Positions 27,404 to 35,819 of a stretch of DNA of 39,283 nucleotides are shown here, in pieces (position 1 is the first letter of the stretch; every line of letters starts with the position of its first letter). A program made the translations under genes and the position numbers. The DNA is from Actinomycetota bacterium (GTDB lineage Bacteria > Actinomycetota > Acidimicrobiia > Acidimicrobiales > Acidimicrobiaceae): assembly GCA_027320695.1 (NCBI GenBank), contig DAHVKW010000004.1, positions 1 to 39,283 on the forward strand. The letters run 5' to 3'. Under the pieces are notes generated by a model that saw only the letters and a program-made list of their open reading frames with translations, was not told the origin of the DNA and ran no database searches.

Positions 27404-28600
27404 TCAGGTCTGAAGTTCCAAACGGGCAAGCCAAAGACCCGGAGCTTCAAGTTCGGATGGCGTCGGGAATGCGCCCTCCCGGCTCCAAAGTGGAATGACG
27501 CCTTCTTCGCCAGCCCTTTCTATAATCCCGCGAATAAAGGACTGTCCCTTTTCGATCCCAGCTCTGGTGATCTCTATGCCGAAGAACTGTTCTGACAGGC
27601 GCTCTCCGTCCGACCTTTCGATTCTTTTTCGCATGAAGGCTTCGTCTATAGCAGCGCTGTTTCCAAGCAGCCGGCCGCCGATATTCAGTACCGCGTTGGA
27701 GGCCAGGCCTTCTATGACGGCAATGGTGGATCGTATATCATCGTTAATTCGGCCTTGAGCCTCACTTTGTCCTTCCGGTCCAAAGATACCGGCTGGATCT
27801 GATATGGCGGCCTGAAGACTTTCTGGATCAGAGAGATCCAGCTGCGAAAGCCTGTTTTGGATCTGTTTCATGTCAGCTGAGGATGCCTCAATGTGCCTAA
27901 TAATCAGCTCCTCGACACGTCCGGAAATCATCGGAGTTGAAAATAAAGCTGCCATCACCATTTCCCGCAGGGTAGCCCATAATCTCACTTGATCCAGCGG
28001 CAATTCCCACTCTTTCGCGAAGTTGTCGACATTGTAGGAGACAATCATGGTTGAGCTGCCAGAAGGGCGTGGCACCGGAATCTCGTAAGATCCGAAGGCA
28101 ACCTTTGCCAGGTGCCCAACCATGGAGCCGAGCTGCATTGCAATCATTGAGGGTCCTATTGCCTTTGACAGGTTTTGGATCATCTGCGACAGATTGTCCT
28201 GGTGCTCCGCCTCTGCAGGGAGTTCTGAGGAAATCTCCTTCTGCTCTTGTTGCACCTCTGCCACTTTTTGCAGCATCGCAGAATATTTTTCCCAGTCGTT
28301 GACGGTTCGAGACGCCCATTCCACTCTGGTGACAACTTCTATATCGGTTATATCGTGGCTGGAGATTTCCGGGAGCGCAGCAAAGCTTTGAAGGTGTATT
28401 TGCAGGATTTTCGTCAGCTCTTCGTACTTGATCCGGTCAAGTGGCTCGACGTTGGGCTGATTTGGAATAACGTTTGCCACGGAGACTGCCATTTGCCGGG
28501 CCATCTCTGTTCCCATCCCCTTCTGCGATCCGAGCATATTCAAGAGGTCACCCAGAAGGAACTCGAATGGGTTTGATCCAGACGAAAACGGATTAGTCAT
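27404..28600 (-). CDS. DUF2342 (zinc metalloprotease-like) protein lacking HExxH
   Basis: A 398-residue protein of the actinobacterial DUF2342/COG5282 family, related to Rv3195. The N-terminus is MTNPFSSGSNPFEFLLGDLL. The central block SMVGHLAKVAFGSYEIPVPRP and the later NVDNFAKEWELPLDQVRLW place it in the family. Most members continue from this point with a metalloprotease HExxH. Here the same place reads WATLREMVMAALF: the two histidines are Arg212 and Met216 and only the Glu remains. It is probably not an active zinc protease of that type. The C-terminal PEGQSEAQGRINDDIRS segment and the RIERSDGERLSEQFFG block look otherwise intact. It lies 36 bp downstream of the HtrA-like gene on the same strand. 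Confidence 0.82.
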   Translation of the reverse strand: MTNPFSSGSNPFEFLLGDLLNMLGSQKGMGTEMARQMAVSVANVIPNQPNVEPLDRIKYEELTKILQIHLQSFAALPEISSHDITDIEVVTRVEWASRTVNDWEKYSAMLQKVAEVQQEQKEISSELPAEAEHQDNLSQMIQNLSKAIGPSMIAMQLGSMVGHLAKVAFGSYEIPVPRPSGSSTMIVSYNVDNFAKEWELPLDQVRLWATLREMVMAALFSTPMISGRVEELIIRHIEASSADMKQIQNRLSQLDLSDPESLQAAISDPAGIFGPEGQSEAQGRINDDIRSTIAVIEGLASNAVLNIGGRLLGNSAAIDEAFMRKRIERSDGERLSEQFFGIEITRAGIEKGQSFIRGIIERAGEEGVIPLWSREGAFPTPSELEAPGLWLARLELQT

Positions 28601-28636
28601 AGGTACATCGTAGTAGCAATACTCGATCCGGGCAGA

Positions 28637-29761
28637 TTAGTGCGCGGACTTCACTCCAAGTTGAATCTGTGTGCTCAGTCTCTCATTTCCTCTAACCAAG
28701 GTTAAGGTAACCTGGCTCCCGCTGGGGAATTGCGCGAGCATTGATTGAAGTTGCTGAAGGCTGGTCACGGGCATATTATCTAGGGCGACGATTTCATCCT
28801 GCAACTGTATTCCAGCTTTCTGGGCAGGCGAATTGGGAACTACGCTATATACGCTCACTCCCAAGTTAGTTGAAAGCTTACCATTGATTGACTTGGGCGG
28901 GAGCGAGGTGCCAACGATACCGAGCCAGCCATGAGGAACGCCATCGGACAGTTCGATTTGTTGGGCCGATGCGAGCATGTTCGATAACGGAGCGATCACC
29001 CATTTATTGGAAATTGTTCCAAGCCCTAAACCCAGCGGGTTGCCTTTGCTGTCAACGAAAAGGATGCCTTCGGGATTGAACTTCTTGGCAGGGTCTGCCA
29101 AGTATGTGTCGTTGGATACTTGTCCGGTGGACAGAATTTGTTGCAGCCCAGCTTGTTCAATTTGTGAGATTACGAGATCGGGTTTGCCAGTCGCCGCATT
29201 TGGAACAATTCCTACAGTCATCTCTCCGGCCTTGGCCCCAGGTTGGCTTGTTCCGCTCACGTAGTCGGTAAGCGGCTTGGAGATCTTGAGTACTGCCGTA
29301 TCGGTGGAAGAGTCTTCGGCGACGAGCTTCGCGCTAACAGCACTGATGCCGGCAGTTGAGACCGTGAAGGATTTCGACGGTCCGAGCACGCTTGCGGGTG
29401 CGAGTATGTAACCGTCAGGAGAGATTGCCAATCCATAGACTATGGTGCTTTGCTTGCCTGGCGTCACGATTGAAACAAGTGCCTTGGCAAGGGATCCTAT
29501 ATGATTTGAAGTTGCGGTGCTTAGCGTGAAAGTCGAAGCTGGCTTGTATACATTGTCGACTCTTGTCGTCGGCCAAGTTGTTTTCGCGATGGTCAGTCCG
29601 ATGAGCACGAGAGCGATTGCCGCGAGCAGTGCGGCAATCCGGTGACTTTGCGATGCGGTGGGGCCATGGTACTCAGATGGATGTGCCCAAAGCCGGTCGT
29701 CCTTGGGTGGAAGGCGTTCAGGCAGATTTTCATTATCTGCCCAGTCGTCACTCGTATCCAT
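28637..29761 (-). CDS. HtrA-like membrane protein with PDZ domain, catalytic residues lost
   Basis: A 374-residue protein. It has a cytoplasmic N-terminus with the actinobacterial DDRLWAHPSEY motif, one membrane span at about 41-63, a trypsin-fold domain outside and a C-terminal PDZ domain (about 273-370, GWLGIVGTSLP to VTLTLVRGNERLS). It is laid out like HtrA/DegP-type PDZ proteases. The triad His (normally in TNNHV) is replaced in GYILAPASVL. The Asp is kept in EDSSTDTAVLKI. The GNSGGPL motif is replaced by NPEGILFVDSKGNPLG, so the nucleophile Ser is gone. It is likely an inactive protease-fold binding protein in the envelope. It is divergent from moaE and upstream of the DUF2342 gene. Confidence 0.82.
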   Translation of the reverse strand: MDTSDDWADNENLPERLPPKDDRLWAHPSEYHGPTASQSHRIAALLAAIALVLIGLTIAKTTWPTTRVDNVYKPASTFTLSTATSNHIGSLAKALVSIVTPGKQSTIVYGLAISPDGYILAPASVLGPSKSFTVSTAGISAVSAKLVAEDSSTDTAVLKISKPLTDYVSGTSQPGAKAGEMTVGIVPNAATGKPDLVISQIEQAGLQQILSTGQVSNDTYLADPAKKFNPEGILFVDSKGNPLGLGLGTISNKWVIAPLSNMLASAQQIELSDGVPHGWLGIVGTSLPPKSINGKLSTNLGVSVYSVVPNSPAQKAGIQLQDEIVALDNMPVTSLQQLQSMLAQFPSGSQVTLTLVRGNERLSTQIQLGVKSAH

Positions 29762-29852
29762 CTAATTAGGCTACCTAACTTATCTTTTGTGGGGTGGTCA
29801 GTAAAACCAATTAAGAGTTTCCAAGATTGCAAATGCATCTTAGGATGGTTTT

Positions 29853-30350
29853 GTGAACGCAGACAATATGAATGCCCAGTCACAACTTGTACCTCCGGAA
29901 GGTGACACCTGGATCGCTCTCTCGAATGAGCCTTTGCCGCTTAGCCTAGCGATGGAGTGGGCCGTGCATCCGCGATGCGGCGCGGTGGTGTCGTTCTCTG
30001 GGACAGTTAGGGATCACTCCGACGGCAGGCCGGATGTTCAACTTCTCGAGTACGAGGCGTATGAGGAATTCGTCGTGCCAAAATTCTCGGAAATAGTAGA
30101 GACTGCGCGAAAACAGTGGTCTCAACTACACAAAGTGGTCGTTCTGCACCGTGTAGGAAAGATGACGGTGACGGAGTCCTCGGTTTTCATCGTGGTCTCA
30201 GCTGAGCATCGAGGCGCAGCTTTTGAGGCTGCTAAATTCTGTATAGACGCGTTGAAAACCTTGGCGCCAATCTGGAAGAAAGAGCAGTGGTCGGGTGGCA
30301 GCGACTGGGGATCTGATTCCCACGAAATTGTATCATTGGAGGAGTTGTAG
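29853..30350 (+). CDS. moaE: Molybdopterin synthase catalytic subunit MoaE
   Basis: A 165-residue large subunit of molybdopterin synthase, which inserts dithiolene sulfur into precursor Z during molybdenum cofactor synthesis. Signatures are GTVRDHSDGR, LEYEAYEEF, HRVGKMTV, VVSAEHRGAAFEA and the active-site lysines K135 and K142 in DALKTLAPIWKKEQW. The start is GTG 29853, with AGGAT seven bases upstream; ATG 29868 is an alternative. The N-terminal 30 residues are longer than in E. coli MoaE. MoaD is not next to it. Three bases after its stop comes a small membrane protein. Confidence 0.92.
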   Translation: MNADNMNAQSQLVPPEGDTWIALSNEPLPLSLAMEWAVHPRCGAVVSFSGTVRDHSDGRPDVQLLEYEAYEEFVVPKFSEIVETARKQWSQLHKVVVLHRVGKMTVTESSVFIVVSAEHRGAAFEAAKFCIDALKTLAPIWKKEQWSGGSDWGSDSHEIVSLEEL

Positions 30351-30353
30351 AAG

Positions 30354-30548
30354 ATGGCCAACCTACTTTATCTGGGAATCCCTGTAGCGATTCTGGCACT
30401 TATCGGACTGGCTATTTCGCTTAAAGAGCGGAGACCTCGTCGTATTACCTCTGATATTGACGACTTCGCTAAATCGATGAACGCTCTATCTTCCACACGC
30501 TTTTCACGGCCAAAATCGCACACCACCAGAGGTACCGACGCTGGCTAA
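30354..30548 (+). CDS. Small single-span membrane protein
   Basis: A 64-residue protein with one N-terminal membrane segment (LLYLGIPVAILALIGLAISL) followed by a basic, Ser/Thr-rich tail (KERRPRR...). I know no family for it. GGAGGAG in the last codons of moaE lies at a proper distance from ATG 30354. The stop is one base before the TTG start of the MreB-like gene, which argues for coupled expression and for a role next to that protein, perhaps as its membrane anchor. Confidence 0.6.
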   Translation: MANLLYLGIPVAILALIGLAISLKERRPRRITSDIDDFAKSMNALSSTRFSRPKSHTTRGTDAG

Positions 30549-30549
30549 T

Positions 30550-31515
30550 TTGCTCGCAATAGATTTAGGGAGCGCGAATACAGTTGTTTGCGACTTCCGC
30601 GGCGACGTAATTTTCGATGAACCAAGTCTGGTCGCATATGACAAACGCTCCGGCAAAGTGATTGGGATCGGCAACGATGCCAAGGATGTTGTGGGAAGGG
30701 TCTCAGGCTATGTCGTAGTGGAGCGGCCGATCAAAAATGGAAGAGTTGCCAGCGCCGAACTCCTGGACCATTTCATACAGGCACTTATGAAGGCGATTTC
30801 CGTGAAGCGGTTTTCGCGCCGCAAGGTCGTCGTTGCTTTGCCCGCTTCAGCCACTCTGGTCGAGTCGCGGTCACTCTTTTCGGCCTTGAAGAGCGTCGGA
30901 TTCAATGAGGTTGAGGGTTTCGATAGCGTTCTGGCCTCTGCAATTGGGATTGGGATGGACATTTATGGGCCAAATGGAATTATGGTCGTCAACCTTGGCG
31001 CCGCCACCACTTTGAGCGGAATCATTGCCTTTGGGGGAGTGGTGGCCGAATCCCATGCCTTTTGTGGCGGTAATGCGCTAGATCAGGCCATCATGGACTT
31101 TCTAAGGTATGGCAACAATGTGTCCGTTGATGAATCGATTGCCGAGGAGATAAAACTTGCTCTGGCCAAGATTGGCGATGAGCCACCCAAGTATTTGAGT
31201 TCCCTGATTGGAAGAGATTTGACCAGGGGAGTTCCGGTAAAGGTGGAGATTGACGAGGAAAGTGTTCGAGAGATAATTGCCGATCCGATCAAATTGACGA
31301 TGGATGTGATAATCGACAACCTCTCGCATTGCCCGGCCGAACTGGCTCAGGATCTTGTATCGGCTGGCATCTTTCTCTGCGGAGGACAGTCACAGTTGCC
31401 GGGCATGTCCCATGCGATCGAAAAATTGGTCGATTTGCGGGTGAGCGTTGTCGACGAGCCGCGATACGCAACTGCGAGAGGATTAGCACTTCATGGGAGA
31501 GGAAGTTACAGTTAG
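30550..31515 (+). CDS. Divergent MreB-like actin homologue
   Basis: A 321-residue actin-fold protein close to MreB in layout. Phosphate-1 is AIDLGSANTVV (Asp5). The segment VERPIKNGRVAS matches MreB's RPMKDGVIAD, and VVVALPASATLVE and the adenosine-side LCGGQSQLPGM are also recognisable. Key residues differ. Phosphate-2 DIGGGT reads NLGAAT (Asp to Asn at 148), and the catalytic EEPMAAAIGAG region reads FDSVLASAIGIG, without the Glu. GGDxxDEAI reads GGNALDQAI. It could bind nucleotide but hydrolyse poorly. The start is TTG 30550. Canonical mreB with mreC/mreD is not in the window. Its 3' end overlaps the convergent HEAT gene by four bases. Confidence 0.8.
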   Translation: MLAIDLGSANTVVCDFRGDVIFDEPSLVAYDKRSGKVIGIGNDAKDVVGRVSGYVVVERPIKNGRVASAELLDHFIQALMKAISVKRFSRRKVVVALPASATLVESRSLFSALKSVGFNEVEGFDSVLASAIGIGMDIYGPNGIMVVNLGAATTLSGIIAFGGVVAESHAFCGGNALDQAIMDFLRYGNNVSVDESIAEEIKLALAKIGDEPPKYLSSLIGRDLTRGVPVKVEIDEESVREIIADPIKLTMDVIIDNLSHCPAELAQDLVSAGIFLCGGQSQLPGMSHAIEKLVDLRVSVVDEPRYATARGLALHGRGSYS

Positions 31516-32129
31516 GCTTGGACTTCGGATCCCTCGGATATTTCCAAAAGATCTTCAGCGATCTGCCGCGTTTGCCAGTCTCGATCCTTTGCGGCAGCTT
31601 GTAACGCACGCGTGACCTCTTCGCCTTCAAAGGCTGCTAATGCGACTACGGCCCTCCTTCTGACATTGGGACGGTCGCTGAGGGCGGCAAGGACCGTCTC
31701 CAGCCCGTTGCGGTCTCCTATAGCGCCAAGAGACGCTACCGCCGCTTCCCGGACTAGCGCCTCCGGATGGCTTGATGCGATTTCGCATATCCTGGACAGA
31801 TCGGATGTCTCTTCGCGCTCTCCGAGCGACCATAGCGCCATCTCTACTACGAAGGGATCTGAATCTTCAAGAGCTATCGAAAGCGAAAGCGTCGGATATG
31901 AACGTGCCAGTTCACAGGCTCGCCTTCTAACGCTTGAGTCTGGATCGCTCAGCGCAACCGATAGCATTTCATGGTTTAGCTTGTTGAGAGAGTGCAATGC
32001 GAAAAGACCGGATGCCCGAACTTTTGGGTCCGACGACACGATAGCCGCTAAGGCGGTGTCTGCGTTCCCGTTGTATGAAGCCAAGACTACGTCTAGGCGA
32101 TTTAGTGTGTCAGGAGACTTAGTCTTCAT
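31512..32129 (-). CDS. HEAT-repeat protein
   Basis: A soluble protein of about 205 residues built of roughly six HEAT-type alpha-helical repeats of 30-32 residues. Examples are SDPKVRASGLFALHSL, DPDSSVRRRACELARSY, HPEALVREAAVASLGAIGD and RPNVRRRAVVALAAFEG. Repeats of this type are protein-binding scaffolds, and phycobilin-lyase-like HEAT proteins share them. The start is probably ATG 32129; a TTG three codons earlier is possible and no strong ribosome site is seen. It is convergent with the MreB-like gene (four-base overlap), and its start overlaps a possible small plus-strand ORF. Confidence 0.75.
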   Translation of the reverse strand: MKTKSPDTLNRLDVVLASYNGNADTALAAIVSSDPKVRASGLFALHSLNKLNHEMLSVALSDPDSSVRRRACELARSYPTLSLSIALEDSDPFVVEMALWSLGEREETSDLSRICEIASSHPEALVREAAVASLGAIGDRNGLETVLAALSDRPNVRRRAVVALAAFEGEEVTRALQAAAKDRDWQTRQIAEDLLEISEGSEVQA

Positions 32130-32226
32130 GGTAGTCAATGGCCAAACTTATGAGGAACTGGACTTATCGGATCGGGCGGCTCGACCCGTTGCCGATGAGT
32201 TGGCGAGTTTTGAAAACAAGCGATAG
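32128..32226 (+). CDS. Possible small protein, 32 residues
   Basis: A short ORF from ATG 32128 to TAG 32226 encodes a 32-residue acidic peptide beginning MVVNGQTYEELDLSDRAARP. AGGAG lies 11 bases before the ATG. The composition is like a real soluble protein, and it sits 32 bp before the PDZ-Lon gene on the same strand. The ATG pairs base for base with the start of the HEAT gene on the other strand. An open frame continues upstream from it to 31612, but that stretch is clearly the mirror of the HEAT gene. Comparison with relatives would decide. Confidence 0.3.
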   Translation: MVVNGQTYEELDLSDRAARPVADELASFENKR

Positions 32227-32258
32227 AAAAAGTTCAAATTAAATTTTCAGGAGCGAAG

Positions 32259-33293
32259 GTGAATTCAAAGAACAAGAAGAAAATCGTAGTGGCTTTCATT
32301 GTAGTAGTTATCTTGATTCTTTTATCGTTCGTGAATTTGCCAATCTGGGCGATCGCTCCCGGGAAAGCGCAAGAAGTTGCCGGTCTGATAAAGATTCAGG
32401 GAGCATCCAACACGCCCAAATCCGGGCATATCTTGATGACTGATGTCTCCCTTGGCCCTGTATCGTCGGTCCAATGGCTCATTGACAAGATGAATTCCAA
32501 TGTTGAGCTGGTTCCAAGCTCCGCAGTATTAGGGAATACCCCACCGTCATCATTTATTCCCACGCAACTCGACGAAATGAAGCAGTCCAAACAGGCGGCC
32601 ACGGTTGCTGCACTGAGTTACTTGGGGTATGACCTCCACATTATCAATGGTGCGATCATTGCCGGAATTGCGAAGGTGTCGGTAGTTTCCTCAGTTTTTC
32701 ATGTTGGCGATTTGATCACCATGGTGAACGATACGCCTGTTACTTCCGCTAGGCAGTTTGTCGCTGTTATATCTAATTTCAAACCCAAAGATGCGATCAG
32801 GATCAGCTACATTCCTGCCGCGCTTGTGGCAAACAGAGGATCATCGGCCAACGTGGCCAAAACTGTTTCGGTGACGTTGGGCTCCCGTCCTGGCGATGCG
32901 TCTAAGCCGTATCTTGGCATAAATATTGCCGATGGCGTGAGCTATAACACTCCCTTCAAGGTCGCAATTTCAACTCCGGGCATCGGAGGCCCTTCGGCCG
33001 GTTTGGCGTTCACTTTGGGGATAATCGATCGGATGGAGGGCGGAGGACTGACCAAGGGCAACACTATCGCAGCCACCGGGACCATCTCTCCAAATGGATC
33101 GGTGGGAGACGTTGGAGGGGTGCCCCAGAAGACGATAACGGTAGAGCGTGCAGGTGCAAAGCTTTTTCTAGTACCGCCGCAGGAATACAAAGCCGCGCTA
33201 TCCAAGGCTACGCCGGGGCTGAAAGTAGAGGCGGTGTCTACCCTCAAACAAGCGGTGGCAGATGTAGGGGCATTTGCGGCCTCCCGAAAGTAG
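32259..33293 (+). CDS. PDZ/Lon-type (S16) membrane protease, YlbL family
   Basis: A 344-residue protein with an N-terminal membrane anchor (about 9-30), a PDZ domain (about 125-190, VFHVGDLITMVNDTPVTSARQF) and a Lon-like S16 protease domain. The catalytic dyad is intact: Ser246 in GGPSAGLAFTL and Lys291 in GDVGGVPQKTI. This is the YlbL/Rv3194c family, anchored outside the membrane. The start is GTG 32259, with AGGAG just upstream. In M. tuberculosis its gene lies between the DUF2342 gene (Rv3195) and UPF0182 (Rv3193c). Here the same three families are present but separated by several other genes. It is the only nearby protease of the group with intact active residues. Confidence 0.92.
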   Translation: MNSKNKKKIVVAFIVVVILILLSFVNLPIWAIAPGKAQEVAGLIKIQGASNTPKSGHILMTDVSLGPVSSVQWLIDKMNSNVELVPSSAVLGNTPPSSFIPTQLDEMKQSKQAATVAALSYLGYDLHIINGAIIAGIAKVSVVSSVFHVGDLITMVNDTPVTSARQFVAVISNFKPKDAIRISYIPAALVANRGSSANVAKTVSVTLGSRPGDASKPYLGINIADGVSYNTPFKVAISTPGIGGPSAGLAFTLGIIDRMEGGGLTKGNTIAATGTISPNGSVGDVGGVPQKTITVERAGAKLFLVPPQEYKAALSKATPGLKVEAVSTLKQAVADVGAFAASRK

Positions 33294-33460
33294 CTTAAGT
33301 TCGAACGGACGTCAGGTGGCTACTCGGGTGAGCCTTGACCGAATTTCTTTGAAGCCCGGTCTGTCATTTCAGGTGGAATATCTTCCTGACAGTGTGTTTA
33401 ATGTTTCGAAAGTTGCGACATTTCGAACAATGGAGCAATTTCTTACATAGTCTTGTCTTT

Positions 33461-35809
33461 ATGAGTTTTGAAGTCCCCGAGCCTGCTCAACCCAATCGCA
33501 TCAATATTAGACAAATCCAAGATAAGTCCTTTTCAACGGCATGGAAGGGCTACCGCATTGATGATGTCAGGGCGTACTTGGCTCAGGTCGCATTTGAGGT
33601 CAGAGAGCTTTCGATGGAGCTCGATGCAGCCCGTGACCGAATCCAGGAAATTGGAGAGAATAATGGGCAAAGCAGTGAGGCTTTGTCTAAAGAAGTTCTG
33701 AGGGCTGAAGAGACCGCCGCCCAGATTCTCCATGATGCCAATGAAGCGGCCAAGGCGCTCAGAGATCAAGCGCGCCAGCATTTCGAAACCGTGCGCCAAA
33801 AGGCGGAGGAGGAGGCACGCGAAGTTCTAGATAATGCCCGCGGGCAGTCCAGGAGCGACAATAGCCCATCCGATGGATTCAGTTCAGCGCAGATCGACGA
33901 GTCTTCCAGAAAGGAGCTTGAACAGGCACGAATTAAGGCTACCGAGATCATCGAAAGATCGAAAGCCGAAGGACGCGCGATGATCGATCAAGCCAGAGAT
34001 CTAAGAAACGAGATTCTTGCGGATCTCAGGCAAAAACGAGCGGTGCTCGATAGCGAGATTGCTGACCTGGCAACAAGAAGAATCGAAGCCTATCAAAGTT
34101 TGTCCAGGGCGGTTCAACTGATTAGTGAAGCGGGAACGATCGTCTTCTCGAGCGAACATGAAGAACCGCAAGAGCAAGAAGAATCTGGCGAGGCCGAGCG
34201 ATCCGCCGAAGGACCAGAAGCGGACCAGGGCACTCAAGATCCCTTCAAAGAGCCACGCGAGATAACAGTTGATTCCAAAAGTGATAAGCCCAAGTCTGCC
34301 CCAAGTGATGCAGACCGATATCAGGCGGCCGTCATCAGCTCCCAGGTGGAGATCGGCGATCACCTGGAGGAAGGAATTGTTCGGGTCTTTCACAAGGACG
34401 CGGAGACTGGCGCATCAGACAAGGAGCAGGTTCTGGATGCGGTTTCGTCGAGGGGCGAATCTGAAAGCTCAACTCGCAATCAGCGCGCTGCCGCCCCTAT
34501 AGAGAACTCTGCTGAAGAGGGTGTGCGCTTCGAAGAGGATGCCGACGGTTCCGTCTTGTTGTCCCAGGGTCAGGTTTCGAGCCGCGCGACTTCCGAAGAG
34601 GTTGCGGCGGAGGAAGACAATCGAAAATCTGTCGCGGAAATGTCCGGGTTGGAATCAGAACAAATGCAAGCGAGCGGGTTCCATGAGGACGAAATGGCCA
34701 ATACAGCAGCGCCGGCAGTCGGGACCTCAGAACCCTTAAGGATTCGTCAAGAACCAAATGAGGACATTCGTCAGGATGAATTGGAGGTTCTCGCTTCGGC
34801 CCGAAAAGTTGAATCTGGCTCGCCGCTGCATTCGGGCGGAGATGAGACGCAAAGGTCGCGCAAAGCCGACGAGATATTGGCGAGGATCAGGTCTTTGCGG
34901 CTTGGGGAGCGGGCATCCGATTCACCAATTCAAGGCGATACAGGAAGTCTTGTCTCGTCGGCGGAAACCGAGCCTAATTCGGCACATTCGCACAAAGAGC
35001 CGAAGGTGCCCAAGATCTTTTCTCTGTCGGACACCGAAGCCGAAGATGTGAATAACGGTGGTGAGCCCAATGCCGAAATCGAGGAAGGTGACTACCGAGG
35101 CGGCGGAGCCGAGGGAGTCTCTCCTGAATTAGATGCCGCCACTCGGGAGCTGCTTGACGTGCGCGAAGAACTTCTAGCCCCGGTTGCAACAATGCTATTT
35201 AAAAGGATGAAGAGGCTCCTGTCGGATGAGCAAAATGATTTGCTGGACAAAGTGCGAAGAGGTTCGGGCTCGGAAGTGGAATTGGAGAAATTGCTGGATG
35301 AAAAGGAGCAGATCGATGCACTGGCTTTCGCATCGCTTGACTTTTTCGAGCAGGTCCGGTTAGGTGTGGCTGGTTTGTTTGTAGAAACAAATGGAAGTTC
35401 CGTCAGGCGCGATATCTCAAAGCAGGCCGTCCAATATTCGGAAGAGTTCGCTAAAGAGGTAGTGTTGCCGCTGAGGCGCCGTATCGGGGAAGCGCTGTCG
35501 GTGGATGTCACCGCCGAGGATCAGTCAACTGCCGGTGCTCTAGGCGCTATATACAGGGACGTCAGGTCAAATCGTCTTGAGCCGCTGATATCTCAGTATG
35601 CCAATACCGTGTTTTGCGCCACTGTCATGCTCGAATCAGGATATGAATCTTTTGTCTGGGCTACCGACCCGCAGGAGGTACCTTGTGCCGATTGTTTGGA
35701 TAATTCCCTGGCGGGAGCCACAATGGGCGGAGAACAGTTTCCTACCGGACACTACCATCCCGGAATACATTCTGGGTGTAGATGCCTTTTAGTGCCATTT
35801 ATCGCCTAA
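33461..35809 (+). CDS. DivIVA-domain protein with MuF-like C-terminal Cys/His domain
   Basis: An acidic protein of about 782 residues. The N-terminus is a DivIVA/Wag31-type domain (residues about 14-75, IQDKSFSTAWKGYRIDDVRAYL), followed by coiled coil to about 230, and then a long acidic, Glu/Ser-rich, probably disordered stretch to about 550. The last 200 residues are folded, ending at 742-782 in CADC...HYHPGIHSGCRCLL. This pattern, with a preceding YANTVFCATVMLESGYESFVW, closely resembles the C-terminal part of phage Mu gpF/SPP1 gp7-type head-morphogenesis domains. The start was set at ATG 33461; a longer frame from 33392 adds 23 non-family residues. It is ten bases upstream of the UPF0182 gene. 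Its function is unknown; the N-terminus suggests a location at curved membranes or poles. Confidence 0.78.
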   Translation: MSFEVPEPAQPNRINIRQIQDKSFSTAWKGYRIDDVRAYLAQVAFEVRELSMELDAARDRIQEIGENNGQSSEALSKEVLRAEETAAQILHDANEAAKALRDQARQHFETVRQKAEEEAREVLDNARGQSRSDNSPSDGFSSAQIDESSRKELEQARIKATEIIERSKAEGRAMIDQARDLRNEILADLRQKRAVLDSEIADLATRRIEAYQSLSRAVQLISEAGTIVFSSEHEEPQEQEESGEAERSAEGPEADQGTQDPFKEPREITVDSKSDKPKSAPSDADRYQAAVISSQVEIGDHLEEGIVRVFHKDAETGASDKEQVLDAVSSRGESESSTRNQRAAAPIENSAEEGVRFEEDADGSVLLSQGQVSSRATSEEVAAEEDNRKSVAEMSGLESEQMQASGFHEDEMANTAAPAVGTSEPLRIRQEPNEDIRQDELEVLASARKVESGSPLHSGGDETQRSRKADEILARIRSLRLGERASDSPIQGDTGSLVSSAETEPNSAHSHKEPKVPKIFSLSDTEAEDVNNGGEPNAEIEEGDYRGGGAEGVSPELDAATRELLDVREELLAPVATMLFKRMKRLLSDEQNDLLDKVRRGSGSEVELEKLLDEKEQIDALAFASLDFFEQVRLGVAGLFVETNGSSVRRDISKQAVQYSEEFAKEVVLPLRRRIGEALSVDVTAEDQSTAGALGAIYRDVRSNRLEPLISQYANTVFCATVMLESGYESFVWATDPQEVPCADCLDNSLAGATMGGEQFPTGHYHPGIHSGCRCLLVPFIA

Positions 35810-35819
35810 TCTCATTTCC

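Noticed and set aside
31612-32127. Long plus-strand open frame opposite the HEAT gene
   Set aside because: It is rich in Ser, Arg and Ala in the manner of an antisense frame. Only its last 32 codons, past the HEAT start, were kept as a separate low-confidence ORF.
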